Shown here: positions 20,634-28,860 of the stretch, piece after piece | Layout: each line of letters starts with the position of its first letter | Numbering within the stretch: the stretch's first letter is position 1 | Assembly (NCBI GenBank): GCA_022925895.1 | Contig: JAKSYS010000509.1 | Location: 1-46,382, forward strand | Direction: 5' to 3' | Length of the DNA stretch: 46,382 bases | Origin: Fragilaria crotonensis | Taxonomy: Eukaryota > Bacillariophyta > Fragilariophyceae > Fragilariales > Fragilariaceae | Notes under the pieces: model-generated | What the model saw: the letters and a program-made list of their open reading frames with translations, nothing else | The model's database searches: none | What the model was told of the DNA's origin: nothing | Made by a program: the position numbers and the translations under genes

Positions 20634-22717
20634 TCACAATAAGTCACCTTTGACCCTTGCACTCATCCTCAACTCGGAATGAACGAAGCCACTGTCAAAG
20701 TCGAGAACACACCGGTGACTCTTTAAGGCTTTCTTCAGTCTTTCGATTTGGGGGAAGAGGAGTTGTTGATTGGGAACAACAGCCGACATGGTCTGAGCAA
20801 CTGCATTCAGATCTTGATTCGCCACGTCAGCCGTGGCAAGCTTCTGATGCTCCTGTTGGAGATGATGGTACGTACATATATATGCTCGTGCCGGCGAAGC
20901 AAACTTCTCAATCCTTTCCTTCGTTAGAACATTGATAGGGCACGTGCAGTCTCTCACCAACTGCTTGAAGTTGTCACGACCTCGTTTTCGTGATAGTGGC
21001 ATTCGTCGATAGTATGCTTTGGCGTGTGCCCAACTGTATTCAACACCCTCCCCAGCAAGCTCTGCATGAAACTTTGGTGTGAGCAGAACTGTTACGCCAT
21101 GCTGTGATCCTAGGTGTTGAAGAGCCGTTTCCTCGTGCTTGAAATCCGTGCATTCTGCCATGATATGGCGAAGCGAGAACTGTAAGTTAACGATCCCTGT
21201 GATGTGATCTTTGCGTCCATCAAGCGTGTACTTGTCTAACGAGTCTCTTTCAATTAGCCCTCGCTCTCCCAGAACTTGAAGTAGGCCTTTGGGCTGTCCC
21301 TCCCATCCAGAAGCAATTTGTTCCCCTGCGATCCGAAAGCTCAATGTTGTTATTCCTCGCAAAGTCTTGAAGTTCTTTCTTTGTGTAACCTCGTTGCTGC
21401 TGGAGCGTCACACCCCTTCTCGTTCAGTGCTTCCAGAAGCACCTTCTTTGACCTTTCAACAACCTTAACTTTCCCCGTCAGCCGATCATGCCTTTGGACT
21501 TCCCTTTGATCAGGAGTAAGGTACCATGGACCCGAATCAGAGGCTTTGAAGATCAAGCACTGAGTATCAGCCACGCCCAGCAACGGTAAGTTTGGACCGA
21601 GGAATCCCTCGTTTGCCAAAATGATCGTATCTCTCATTCTCGCTTGTGTCCCTCCATAGGACTTGGACATGTGCTGAGCACTGAGGGCATGTTTGCGCTT
21701 ACGAGCATGTCCTTGACTGTGATCGAACATGAAGACCAAGTCAAATGTTGGATAGAGAACCTTCAAGCAGTCGATGACGTCTTCGAATTGAAGACTCATG
21801 TGATAGGAGTTCCAGTACCCTTCATTATTTACTCCGATGTAAAGGTATTTAACAAAAGGAGATTCGGTGAGGGCAGCCTTGTTGGGTGTGCCCAAGATTT
21901 CCATTGCAGCATGCACATCGGTGTAAGTTGCTCCACTTGGTCTTCGCTCTCGATTGATTTGTTCTAACTCCATCTCTGTCAATTGTCGCCCAAAGCCAAA
22001 CTCGCGAGATACGAACGCCGACAACATGAATCCATCTCCTTCTGACTTCGGGAGTAGAGGCCTCTGACCATTCGGGCCAACCCAAGTCTTCGCACCCATC
22101 AAATACTGCGCGAAGACACTTTCATCTTGCCCAATAATCATTATTGGCCGTGCATTTGAAGAAACTCTGATGCTACGTGATGGATTGATTCTTTCTGTTC
22201 CCTCGGCGCCAAAACGATTCCAATAGTCCACGTGAAATTCAATGTGTTCCTCATCTTGGATGATATCGAAGTACGAGTGTCCCATCTCGACATCAACATT
22301 TGGCAAAGTCATAGCTTTACTTTTAGAAATTTGAACCCACCGATTGCAATACGGTTCCAACTCTTGTAGATATGTTGCACAGAATTGTGTTCGATTTGAC
22401 ACAACGTCCTCTCGCTCGTGTCCGTCAACATAAAAACTCTTCCTGCGAGTATCATAACAGAAACCAAGAAGCCTCATCCAACGCCATGCGGTGGTGAAGC
22501 TCAAAGACTGAAGTCCATATGCACGAAGGAATAATTCAATCATCATTTCTTCTTGAGTCTCTGTACCAGCAGTAACTACTTCTAGTTCTTCTTCAGAGCT
22601 GTCGATGTGCAATGTAGTACTATTAGAAGTAGTAGTAGTACCACTACTACTACCGCCACCCCCCAACGCTGCAGCCTCCTCATCTTGCCGCCACTGCAAT
22701 GCCAGTCTCGGTATCAC
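20634..22717 (-). pseudogene. Large DDE transposase-like protein, catalytic part (continues 25491-26275)
   Basis: The 3' two thirds of a gene split by the element at 22718-25490. The order of motifs fits a large DDE superfamily also seen as hypothetical proteins in basidiomycetes: a helix-turn-helix-like segment (SLSFTTAWRWMRLLGFCYD), FYVDGHEREDVVSNR, the first Asp in IIGQDESVFAQY, TWVGPNGQRPLLPKSEGDG, MLSAFVSREFGFGR, the second Asp in FDLVFMFDHSQGHARKRKHA, then GQPKGLLQVLGERGLIERD and the Glu in PKFHAELAGEGVEYSWAHAK, followed by a basic region and a stop at 20634-20636. Two indels (near 21405 and 21325) break it; the stretch between reads QQQRGYTKKELQDFARNN in the third frame. Whether this gene belonged to a transposon or is domesticated cannot be told from the window. 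Confidence 0.75.
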
Positions 22718-22743
22718 CATCAGAAGGCCGTTTTTGTTAACTA
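22718..22743 (+). repeat. Terminal inverted repeat, left, of the nested element
   Basis: CATCAGAAGGCCGTTTTTGT followed by TAACTA; an exact reverse complement of 25465-25490. Confidence 0.92.
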
Positions 22744-23299
22744 TGTCAATAAATGGTTACTTTTTTGTCGTAAGTGATACATATTTTGTCTTAACATAAT
22801 TTAGGTTTTCCATAAGTAACCACATTACTGTCCGGTTTTAGTATTTCATTGTAACATTCTTACAACGTTTGTTCTATTATCACCACCATAAATGTCGAGC
22901 AATAAACATCTTTAATTTTGGCTGAACATCTTGTTTTTCTGCATGGTAACTTAGAACATGCTTTAAACATATCTGGTAACCATAGGCAACACTCAAAACG
23001 TTTCGGTGCGTACATGACATGTTTGATTTTAATATGTTGATATTCAAACATCTGTTGTTTTCTGATGCCATCATGTTTAATGCAGTCATGTCAATTGTTG
23101 GTATGTGTAGCGACAAGCAAGGGAATCATTTACCAACCAACCGCCATATCGGGCATACCTTTTAAAATAATACATTTGCTTGAACAATCAATTGTGTTTG
23201 TATTGCAACACTAAACTCTTTATCTATCTTCAATCAGGTACTATGTTGAGAATTGGGCCCACACCCCCCACCATCCTTCTTTGCACATTCAAACCATTG

Positions 23300-23740
23300 C
23301 ACGCCTTTCCTCCGGCATACAACAGACATGGACAACAATGACATGACTGCCATCCCTGCATCGACTGGGTGACATGGTTAAACCCCCTCCAAACCGTAGC
23401 ACGCCTTTCCTCCGGAATACAACAGACATGGACAACAATGACATGACTGCCATCCCCGCATCGGCTGGGTGACAACAGACATGGACAACAATGACATGAC
23501 TGACATCCCCGCGTCGACTGGGTGACATGGTTAAACCCTCTCCAAACCGTTGCACGCCTTTCCTCCGGAATACAACAGACATGGACAAAAATGACATGAC
23601 TGCCATCCCCGCATTGACTGGGTGACAACAGACATGGACAACAATGACATGACTGCCATCCCCGCATTGACTGGGTGACAACAGACATGGACAACAATGA
23701 CATGACTGCCGTCCCGCGTCGACTGGGTGACATGGTTTAA
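23300..23740. repeat. Minisatellite: 53-bp core with 47-bp spacer units
   Basis: The core AACAGACATGGACAACAATG..TGGGTGAC begins at 23321, 23421, 23474, 23574, 23627 and 23680, giving spacings of 100, 53, 100, 53, 53. The 100-bp units are a 53-bp core plus a 47-bp piece (CATGGTTAAACC..CGCCTTTCCTCCGGAAT). So it is a higher-order tandem array grown by unequal duplication of core or core-plus-spacer. Because 53 is not a multiple of 3, the reading frame rotates every unit; I treat it as non-coding. Confidence 0.88.
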
Positions 23741-23894
23741 CGTGCTGCCTGGCAGGCAAGGTCCGCACAACGCCATCGCGGTGACCTCCCCATTCACTTT
23801 TTCCACAACAACGACAATCAACTCGCTGCCTGGCGAGGACTGTGCAGTTTTTGCAGAGGGAAAGAAGGCGGCAACAACCATGCAATGATCGGAA

Positions 23895-23921
23895 ATGATC
23901 GGACGAAAGTCGTCCGATCAT
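23895..23921. repeat. Perfect 12-bp-stem hairpin
   Basis: ATGATCGGACGA, loop AAG, TCGTCCGATCAT. It sits between the minisatellite and the tRNA-like sequence, inside the nested element. It could be a processing or cruciform signal; no function assigned. Confidence 0.85.
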
Positions 23922-23941
23922 GACATTGGTTGGTTAAATAA

Positions 23942-24013
23942 CATCACCGCAGGAATCGAACCCACGTCCTCACCACCGAGGATCAGTCATCTGAGCCAAC
24001 TATGCTATGCCCC
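23942..24013 (-). tRNA. tRNA-like sequence with intact A and B boxes (probably degenerate or SINE head)
   Basis: On the minus strand a perfect RNA polymerase III B box, GGTTCGATTCC (23952-23962), lies about 25 nt after an A-box-like TGGCTCAGATG (23988-23998). A T-arm (GTGGG TTCGATT CCTGC) and an anticodon-like stem (TCCTC/GAGGA with a 6-nt loop GGTGGT) can be drawn. The D-arm is weak and the ends do not make a 7-bp acceptor stem. So it is not a convincing functional tRNA; a tRNA pseudogene or the head of a tRNA-derived SINE fits better. No anticodon is assigned. Confidence 0.35.
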
Positions 24014-24528
24014 ATTATCTATACATAGATACCAATGATATACATATATAGATATTTCATAATCTTGTCTCCAAAAGTCATCACTGCCACAAATCATGTA
24101 TGTACTTCAATTTTTTGTGACCAACATACATGAAATATGCCCTAAGTACAGCAAGTCACATGTATTGAAAATTATTCTGCTAATAATGTACTACACAGTA
24201 CTGAGTGGATAATTGTATGATGCATAGACTCCGAGCGAGTACAGTTTATGTATGCCATACTATGTATTTGAAAAGTAATACTACACATCCATATAAGATC
24301 ACGTTGCACAAAAAACGGTGGATATAGTAGTATACACGTATGTGCGTTCAAACAGAATAAAAACCTACATTGTTGTAGGTTTGTTGATTGTTTGAGATTA
24401 AAAACATATGTCGCAATCGTGTGAAGTATATGTCGAGCAAGCATAATATTGCAATCATTGATCCATCTCTTATTTTCAGTTGATGTGATTAAGAGCAGTA
24501 GTAAGCACATTTTGTTACTGTCATCAAC

Positions 24529-25131
24529 TTGTTGCTTCCGCTTACACTTCTTCTTGTTGCTCTGTTCCCTTACCCATCAGAATTGCCGGAGGAAGGAAGG
24601 CACAGAGCCCGCGAAGCTGCGGAGGAACGAAGGTGCAGAGTCCGCGAACCTGTGGAGGAAGAAAGGCACATAGCCCGCAAAGCTGCTGAAGAGTCAAGAC
24701 GCAGTGCCCGCAAAGCTGCTGAAGGTCGAGACGCAGTGCCCAGGAAGGCGCAGCAAATCCCTTTGAGGACATGCGCCAGCAAGGAAAACGGTATACCATC
24801 TCCACTTCCGGCAAGAGCTGATACCTGGACAATTATTAGCAGCGTGCCATTCATGGAAGAGTGGGGTGGCTGGAGTTCCAAGGGCATCAAACAGTTCAAT
24901 TTCCTGAGGGCGTTAGTGAAAGCGGACCGGGAAGCGGACAAGAATTGTGAGGATGAGCCCAAACGGATGGAAAAGTTGCTGATGGATTTCTGCCAGACAA
25001 AGGTCGGAATAAAGGACACGCAGGATGACGAGAACCAAGACGGTGCGGGAGATGGTGCCAACAACAACGCAGCGGCACGGGCAAAAGCAATGGAGAATGT
25101 TGAGACAGAATGGGACTCTGATGACAACTAG
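24529..25131 (+). CDS. Arg/Glu/Ala-rich coiled-coil protein of the nested element (5' end uncertain)
   Basis: An open frame of about 200 codons to TAG at 25129-25131. The first codon is TTG, so the true N-terminus is probably upstream or in another exon. Residues 20-80 are a degenerate repeat of the type AREAAEER, ARKAAEESRRSARKAAEGR, likely a charged helix or coiled coil. Then WTIISSVPFMEEWGGWSSKG, a helical segment (FLRALVKADREADKNCED), and an acidic/Asn-rich tail ending WDSDDN. It resembles accessory proteins of DNA transposons, and the Arg/Glu repeat also recalls the partial gene at the right edge of the window. No catalytic domain. Opposite-strand frames here look like shadows. Confidence 0.45.
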   Translation: MLLPLTLLLVALFPYPSELPEEGRHRAREAAEERRCRVREPVEEERHIARKAAEESRRSARKAAEGRDAVPRKAQQIPLRTCASKENGIPSPLPARADTWTIISSVPFMEEWGGWSSKGIKQFNFLRALVKADREADKNCEDEPKRMEKLLMDFCQTKVGIKDTQDDENQDGAGDGANNNAAARAKAMENVETEWDSDDN

Positions 25132-25464
25132 GAGTTTCTTTTACTGCCATCCACTTAAAAATGCAGTAGAACAACTTTCGTGCGAACAACAATATCTGTT
25201 GTATTAAAAGTAATTACCTTATCTATAACTCAACATAAAATGTAACTTACAATAATTTAACTAAATATGAATTGCAGCGTTACATTATATGTTGTTGACT
25301 TGAGTAAAAATAAATGGTAACTTAAGCGTGCTTTATTTTGTTATCATTATTATCCAAACAAACAATATATGGTAGGAGTAGCATTTTATTTTTAAAGTTA
25401 CCATTTCTGTTAAGAAGTAAAATCTAACTGATAAAAATCTGGTAACACTTAACACCAAAGAAAA

Positions 25465-25490
25465 TAGTTAACAAAAACGGCCTTCTGATG
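25465..25490 (-). repeat. Terminal inverted repeat, right, of the nested element
   Basis: TAGTTAACAAAAACGGCCTT followed by CTGATG; an exact reverse complement of 22718-22743. Confidence 0.92.
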
Positions 25491-26275
25491 ACCGTACTAA
25501 CAATAAAGTCGTGAAGGCTCTCTATTGTTAGTGTTGCTAGATTTTTAATCCCAAAGGACACAATCTGATCCTTGGCATCGGGGTAAATCTCAAGCAATCG
25601 CGGCAGCGGCCGTTTTCCACACTGCACGTAGGCATTTGGGTGGGGAAAGCTTTCGAACTTTCGGAAGACCATATTCCATTCGGCCACAGTCTTATAGAAT
25701 GATGTGGCCTGATTCAGCCCAAGCCTATTCAGAGTTTTGCATGCCTCCTTGCAACAATCATGCCAGGTCCATGCATTCATATTTGCGAGAGCAAGTTGAT
25801 ATGCCAAGCACAGAAAAATTGACCTCTGTCGAATTTCAAATATTTCGGTCTTGGTACAATAGTTCTCAGTATCTCCACCCATCACAACGCCACGCCAGCC
25901 CTCTGAACTCTCATGTACAGACTGCAGTAAGATTATTCGACGCTCTACGGCCTCTTGGGGACTCTCAAGGTACACCGTTCTTCCAGTGGTTGTATCGACA
26001 GTAGTATTTTCAATACTCACGGATTCCCTTCTTGGTTTGAACAGTTGATATGCTTCTGGACTTTCGGGCCAGTAAGAGCATACTGCAGGATTACCAGCGG
26101 CAACAGCATCAACCCTCTGACGCTTATTGGGGGACTCTTGTTCAGATGCATCAGCATCGTCCTCACCAGCAACACTTTCATGAAGCACTGTTGCATAATC
26201 GACAGTACTCGGTCTTGATCTTGTCGATGGGATTGCGAGGGCATTTGCTGCTATCTCCAACACCTTTTTTTCCAT
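25491..26275 (-). pseudogene. Large DDE transposase-like protein, N-terminal part (continues 22717-20634)
   Basis: The first in-frame ATG is at 26273-26275 (MEKKVLEIAANALAIPSTRS); a longer frame upstream begins without ATG. The region has a disordered, acidic and basic N-terminus (SEQESPNKRQRVDA, a possible nuclear signal), then helical sequence (AVERRIILLQSVHESSEGW, FEIRQRSIFLCLAYQLALA, LNQATSFYKTVAEWNMVFRKF, LPRLLEIYPDAKDQIVSF). It ends LTIESLHDFIVST at the element boundary. Across the insertion the codon GT|G joins STV to IPRLALQW in the same frame, giving one protein of about 955 residues if the element were absent. The last residues read today past the boundary (IRRPFLLT) come from the inverted repeat. 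Confidence 0.7.
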
Positions 26276-26970
26276 GATTGGTTCAGGGGGCTTGGATACA
26301 TCACCTGCCTCGTTTCTTTGGTGACAAATAAAAGTGTTGGTGTTGATAAGAAACTCGGAACACACCACTCAAGTTCGAACCATCGAACCTCGACATCACA
26401 GATCCGAATAAAGCTGCCCGTGACATTGCTGTGTTGAACTTTCGAACGTCTATGATGATTGAAGCATCAATGTGCCCTGTCTTGCAAAGTACGTCCACCC
26501 ATGTTGCTGCAGGAAGCCAACAGTTTGTAAAGCGAGGCCCGTAAACAGGATCCGCGCGAATCAACATGACAGCCTTGACCAAAACGGTCTGAATGCCTTG
26601 GTCAGCCATCCGTCCAATTAACCTCACTTGGTCAACTGGATTTTCAAGTGCATTGAGATGGCAACTGGCAGGGTCGGGTTAATTGGAAGGAGTACAACTG
26701 TTGCGGACAATGGCTTTCAAACTCATTGTGAAACGCCCTGCTTCCAACACGAGAAATTATTCTGAAGTACACGACAAAGCTCACTTTCTATTGGCTGCAC
26801 GTACTTTTTGTACTGGGCTGTGCGCCAGGATTTTCGGACGTGAAACCAGCCATATGTTACAGGTCGATCTCGGGTACGAGTACTGTCCTTCAGTACCAGT
26901 AGCAGGATCTGTTACGAAGTCACGAATCGCCATGTGCTGACGTATGATAGTCTTACGAACGTCATCCACA

Positions 26971-27013
26971 TTACAAGTACAAGTACTCGGAGTCCGAGTA
27001 CTTGTACTTGTAA
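26971..27013. repeat. 43-bp near-perfect palindrome (21-bp arms)
   Basis: TTACAAGTACAAGTACTCGG through CCGAGTACTTGTACTTGTAA: arms of 21 bp around one central base, no mismatch. It lies in the gap upstream of the transposase-like gene, and its core ACTCGGAGTCCGAGT resembles the dispersed CTCGGAG words of other gaps. Confidence 0.9.
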
Positions 27014-27066
27014 TGGCCGTGTATGTCCCGTAATCGAGCCAATGGAGCGTTTCTCAAAAAACTCAA

Positions 27067-27692
27067 ATGAATGCCCAACCACTCAGGGTGGAGGACGTTG
27101 TGCATCTCGTTCGTAGCCCCATGGCTACTGTAAAGTTGCGCATGATGGCACGAGCAAAAGCACGTCCACACACGTTACGTTTGCATAAAAATTTGTGGCT
27201 CTGGGAAAAGGTTCAACACGATAGCCTGCCGGTTGGTAACGACATCAGTTATTGCTTCGATCATTTTGAGGCATTGGGTGCACAAGAACTCATTTGTGTT
27301 AAAACATACTCAACGGTGTTTCATCACTGAAGATCTGGCGAGTGATCCGTTGCACACGTGGATGCTTTGCCTAAACGTTGAACGAGATGACTGTCTTGCC
27401 TTGGGGGATATCCGACCTGTGCTGCGGTCCATGGACCACAAGAAGAACACCAACGGCAAGTTGGAAGGTGGATGATATGACCTGGTGGCAGCAACTGTCT
27501 AACATTGATGAGGATGGTGTGAGAATAGCTTTGAGAATGGCTGCTGAGTATGGCTTCGAGTTGGAAAGTGGTCTGGAGGGTTGTTTCCGAGTCTCGACCG
27601 TGAAGTATTCGTGTCGGTTTGACAATGATATGGAGGCTCGATTACGTCGTGAAAAGCCTCGACAGTGGGGCTGCAAGCTCATGACACAGTGA
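27067..27692 (+). CDS. Hypothetical protein, frame-broken (about 205 aa)
   Basis: ATG at 27067 (MNAQPLRVEDVVHLVRSPMA). The first frame reads KLRMMARAKARPHTLRLHKN, VGNDISYCFDHFEALGAQEL and stops at 27330. The next frame continues TEDLASDPLHTWMLCLNVER and DIRPVLRSMDHKKN to 27475. The third continues DDMTWWQQLSNIDEDGVRIA, ALRMAAEYGFELESGLEGCF and FDNDMEARLRREKP to a stop at 27692. Composition stays coding-like across all three, so one gene with two small indels is likely. No signal peptide or known domain is seen; the C-terminal half looks helical and acidic. Confidence 0.4.
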
Positions 27693-28225
27693 TGATAGTC
27701 TCAATACACTATTCACCCAAAGCGCCCGACCCAACTGTGCTTTGACGAATGTTGCATTCAAAATGATGTGAAGCGACATTCGACATAAGTCCTATTTCCA
27801 AATGCCGCGGCTCCCAATAGTCTAGCTAGTAGCTAGCCACTTCCGGACAGTCTTGGACGTACATTACGGTCCCAATTAGCGATGTAGTACTTTGCCATAC
27901 TCGGAGTACATTTTAGATACTGTACCTCGGACGTACCCGTAGGACAGTATTCAGACTACCAGTACTACATTTCGACAGTACTTGCTCCATACGTTGTTTT
28001 AGGGTTGTACTGGTACCTGGTATTACAGTCCTCCGAGTACAAGGTACAAAGTACCGTACTACAGTACGTTCATGCACCCTTTCGAGCTGCGATGATACTC
28101 GTACCGTACGTGATTCCATACTGTAGTACTGGCATACTGGTACGAGTATTCCGAGTATTGTTACTCCGTCACACCCTCACAAATCATGATACACACATAT
28201 AGCATGTAATTGCATGATGCATGAT
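27693..28225. other. Intergenic, GTAC-rich
   Basis: Dense GTAC and TACTCGGAGTA-type words (27898, 28031, 28145) and AGTACTGG/CCAGTACT words. No gene. It ends in the TGCATGATGCATGAT target duplication of the miniature element. Confidence 0.5.
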
Positions 28226-28795
28226 CAGGGGTGTCCTATTTAAGGCGGGCGCCTTAATTTTGGGGCCAATCGCCTTTTTGAAGCCTTGAAATAGCGCCTT
28301 AAATAAGGTCCTGTAGATTCTACGCTACAAACATACCATCATGTAGAATTGTACGTGTAAGTTTGTACGGAGCATTCTCGTAGCATAGTACGACAGTACT
28401 CCAGTAGATAATAAACAACATACAGTAGACATGGATACAGTACCTTGTTGTACAGTACTCCAGTATATCCGTAGCCAGTAGCAAGATGCTTTACTTGGAC
28501 TTGGAACTCAACTGTTGCAGTGAAAAAAGCTGAAACAATTGAAGTTACTTCCATGATTGTTCATGGTGAGCTGTGAGGTCTGTTGGCAGTGTTATTTTCA
28601 TGATGGACTGAAGTGGGGATGAGCGTTGCAGCTGCTCTGTACAGTCATGAACCTTAACTCTAAATCCCCAAAACCCTAACCCCTAACCCCCACCGCCTTA
28701 CACCGCCTTTTTGAAGGTCCAAAAAAGCGCCTATATTAACTAATTAAGGCGCTGCTAGGCGCGCCGGCCCGGTCGCCTTAAATAGGACACCCCTG
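28226..28795. mobile_element. hAT-like miniature inverted-repeat element (570 bp)
   Basis: Perfect 22-bp terminal inverted repeats CAGGGGTGTCCTATTTAAGG(CG) at 28226-28247 and 28774-28795. CAGGGGTG ends are typical of hAT elements. Flanks are TGCATGATGCATGAT at 28211-28225 and 28796-28810; because that word repeats internally, the duplication could be 8 bp (TGCATGAT, the hAT size) or 15 bp. Inside, GCGCCTTA/TAAGGCGC words and a CGCCTTTTTGAAG word occur near both ends, like transposase-binding subterminal repeats. A telomere-like CCCTAACCCCTAACCCC run lies at 28675-28690. No coding capacity. Confidence 0.85.
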
Positions 28796-28860
28796 TGCAT
28801 GATGCATGATTGATCACAATCGCTAGCTGTGCCGTTAAAAGTTGATTGTTGCAATTAGAA

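Larger units (their letters stand above)
22718..25490. mobile_element. 2.77-kb TIR element nested in the transposase-like gene
   Basis: Bounded by perfect 26-bp inverted repeats (22718-22743 and 25465-25490). In the host gene's orientation the flanks are AGTACGGT and GTGATACCG, so the empty site reads AGTACGGTGATACCG with a 2-bp (GT) or 3-bp (GGT) target duplication. The element holds AT-rich ends with repeated GGTAAC/GTTACC words, a minisatellite, a hairpin, a tRNA-like sequence and an Arg/Glu-rich gene. No transposase of its own is visible, so it would need help in trans. The short target duplication suits the CACTA/CMC superfamily. Confidence 0.8.

Noticed and set aside
23300-23740. CRISPR-like array
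   Set aside because: Units are directly tandem or separated by one constant 47-bp segment, not by unique spacers, and the context is eukaryotic.
23230-23921. Long minus-strand open frames (up to 210 codons) over the minisatellite
   Set aside because: They arise because the 53-bp units lack stops in several frames; the frame rotates each unit and the peptides are Cys/His-rich low complexity with no start context.
22718-25490. Interpreting the interval as an intron of the large transposase gene
   Set aside because: The boundaries are CATCAG and CTGATG inverted repeats rather than GT-AG, and the interval has its own repeats and a gene on the other strand.
28675-28690. Telomere-like CCCTAACCCCTAACCCC
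   Set aside because: Only two to three units, located inside a miniature inverted-repeat element; not a chromosome end.
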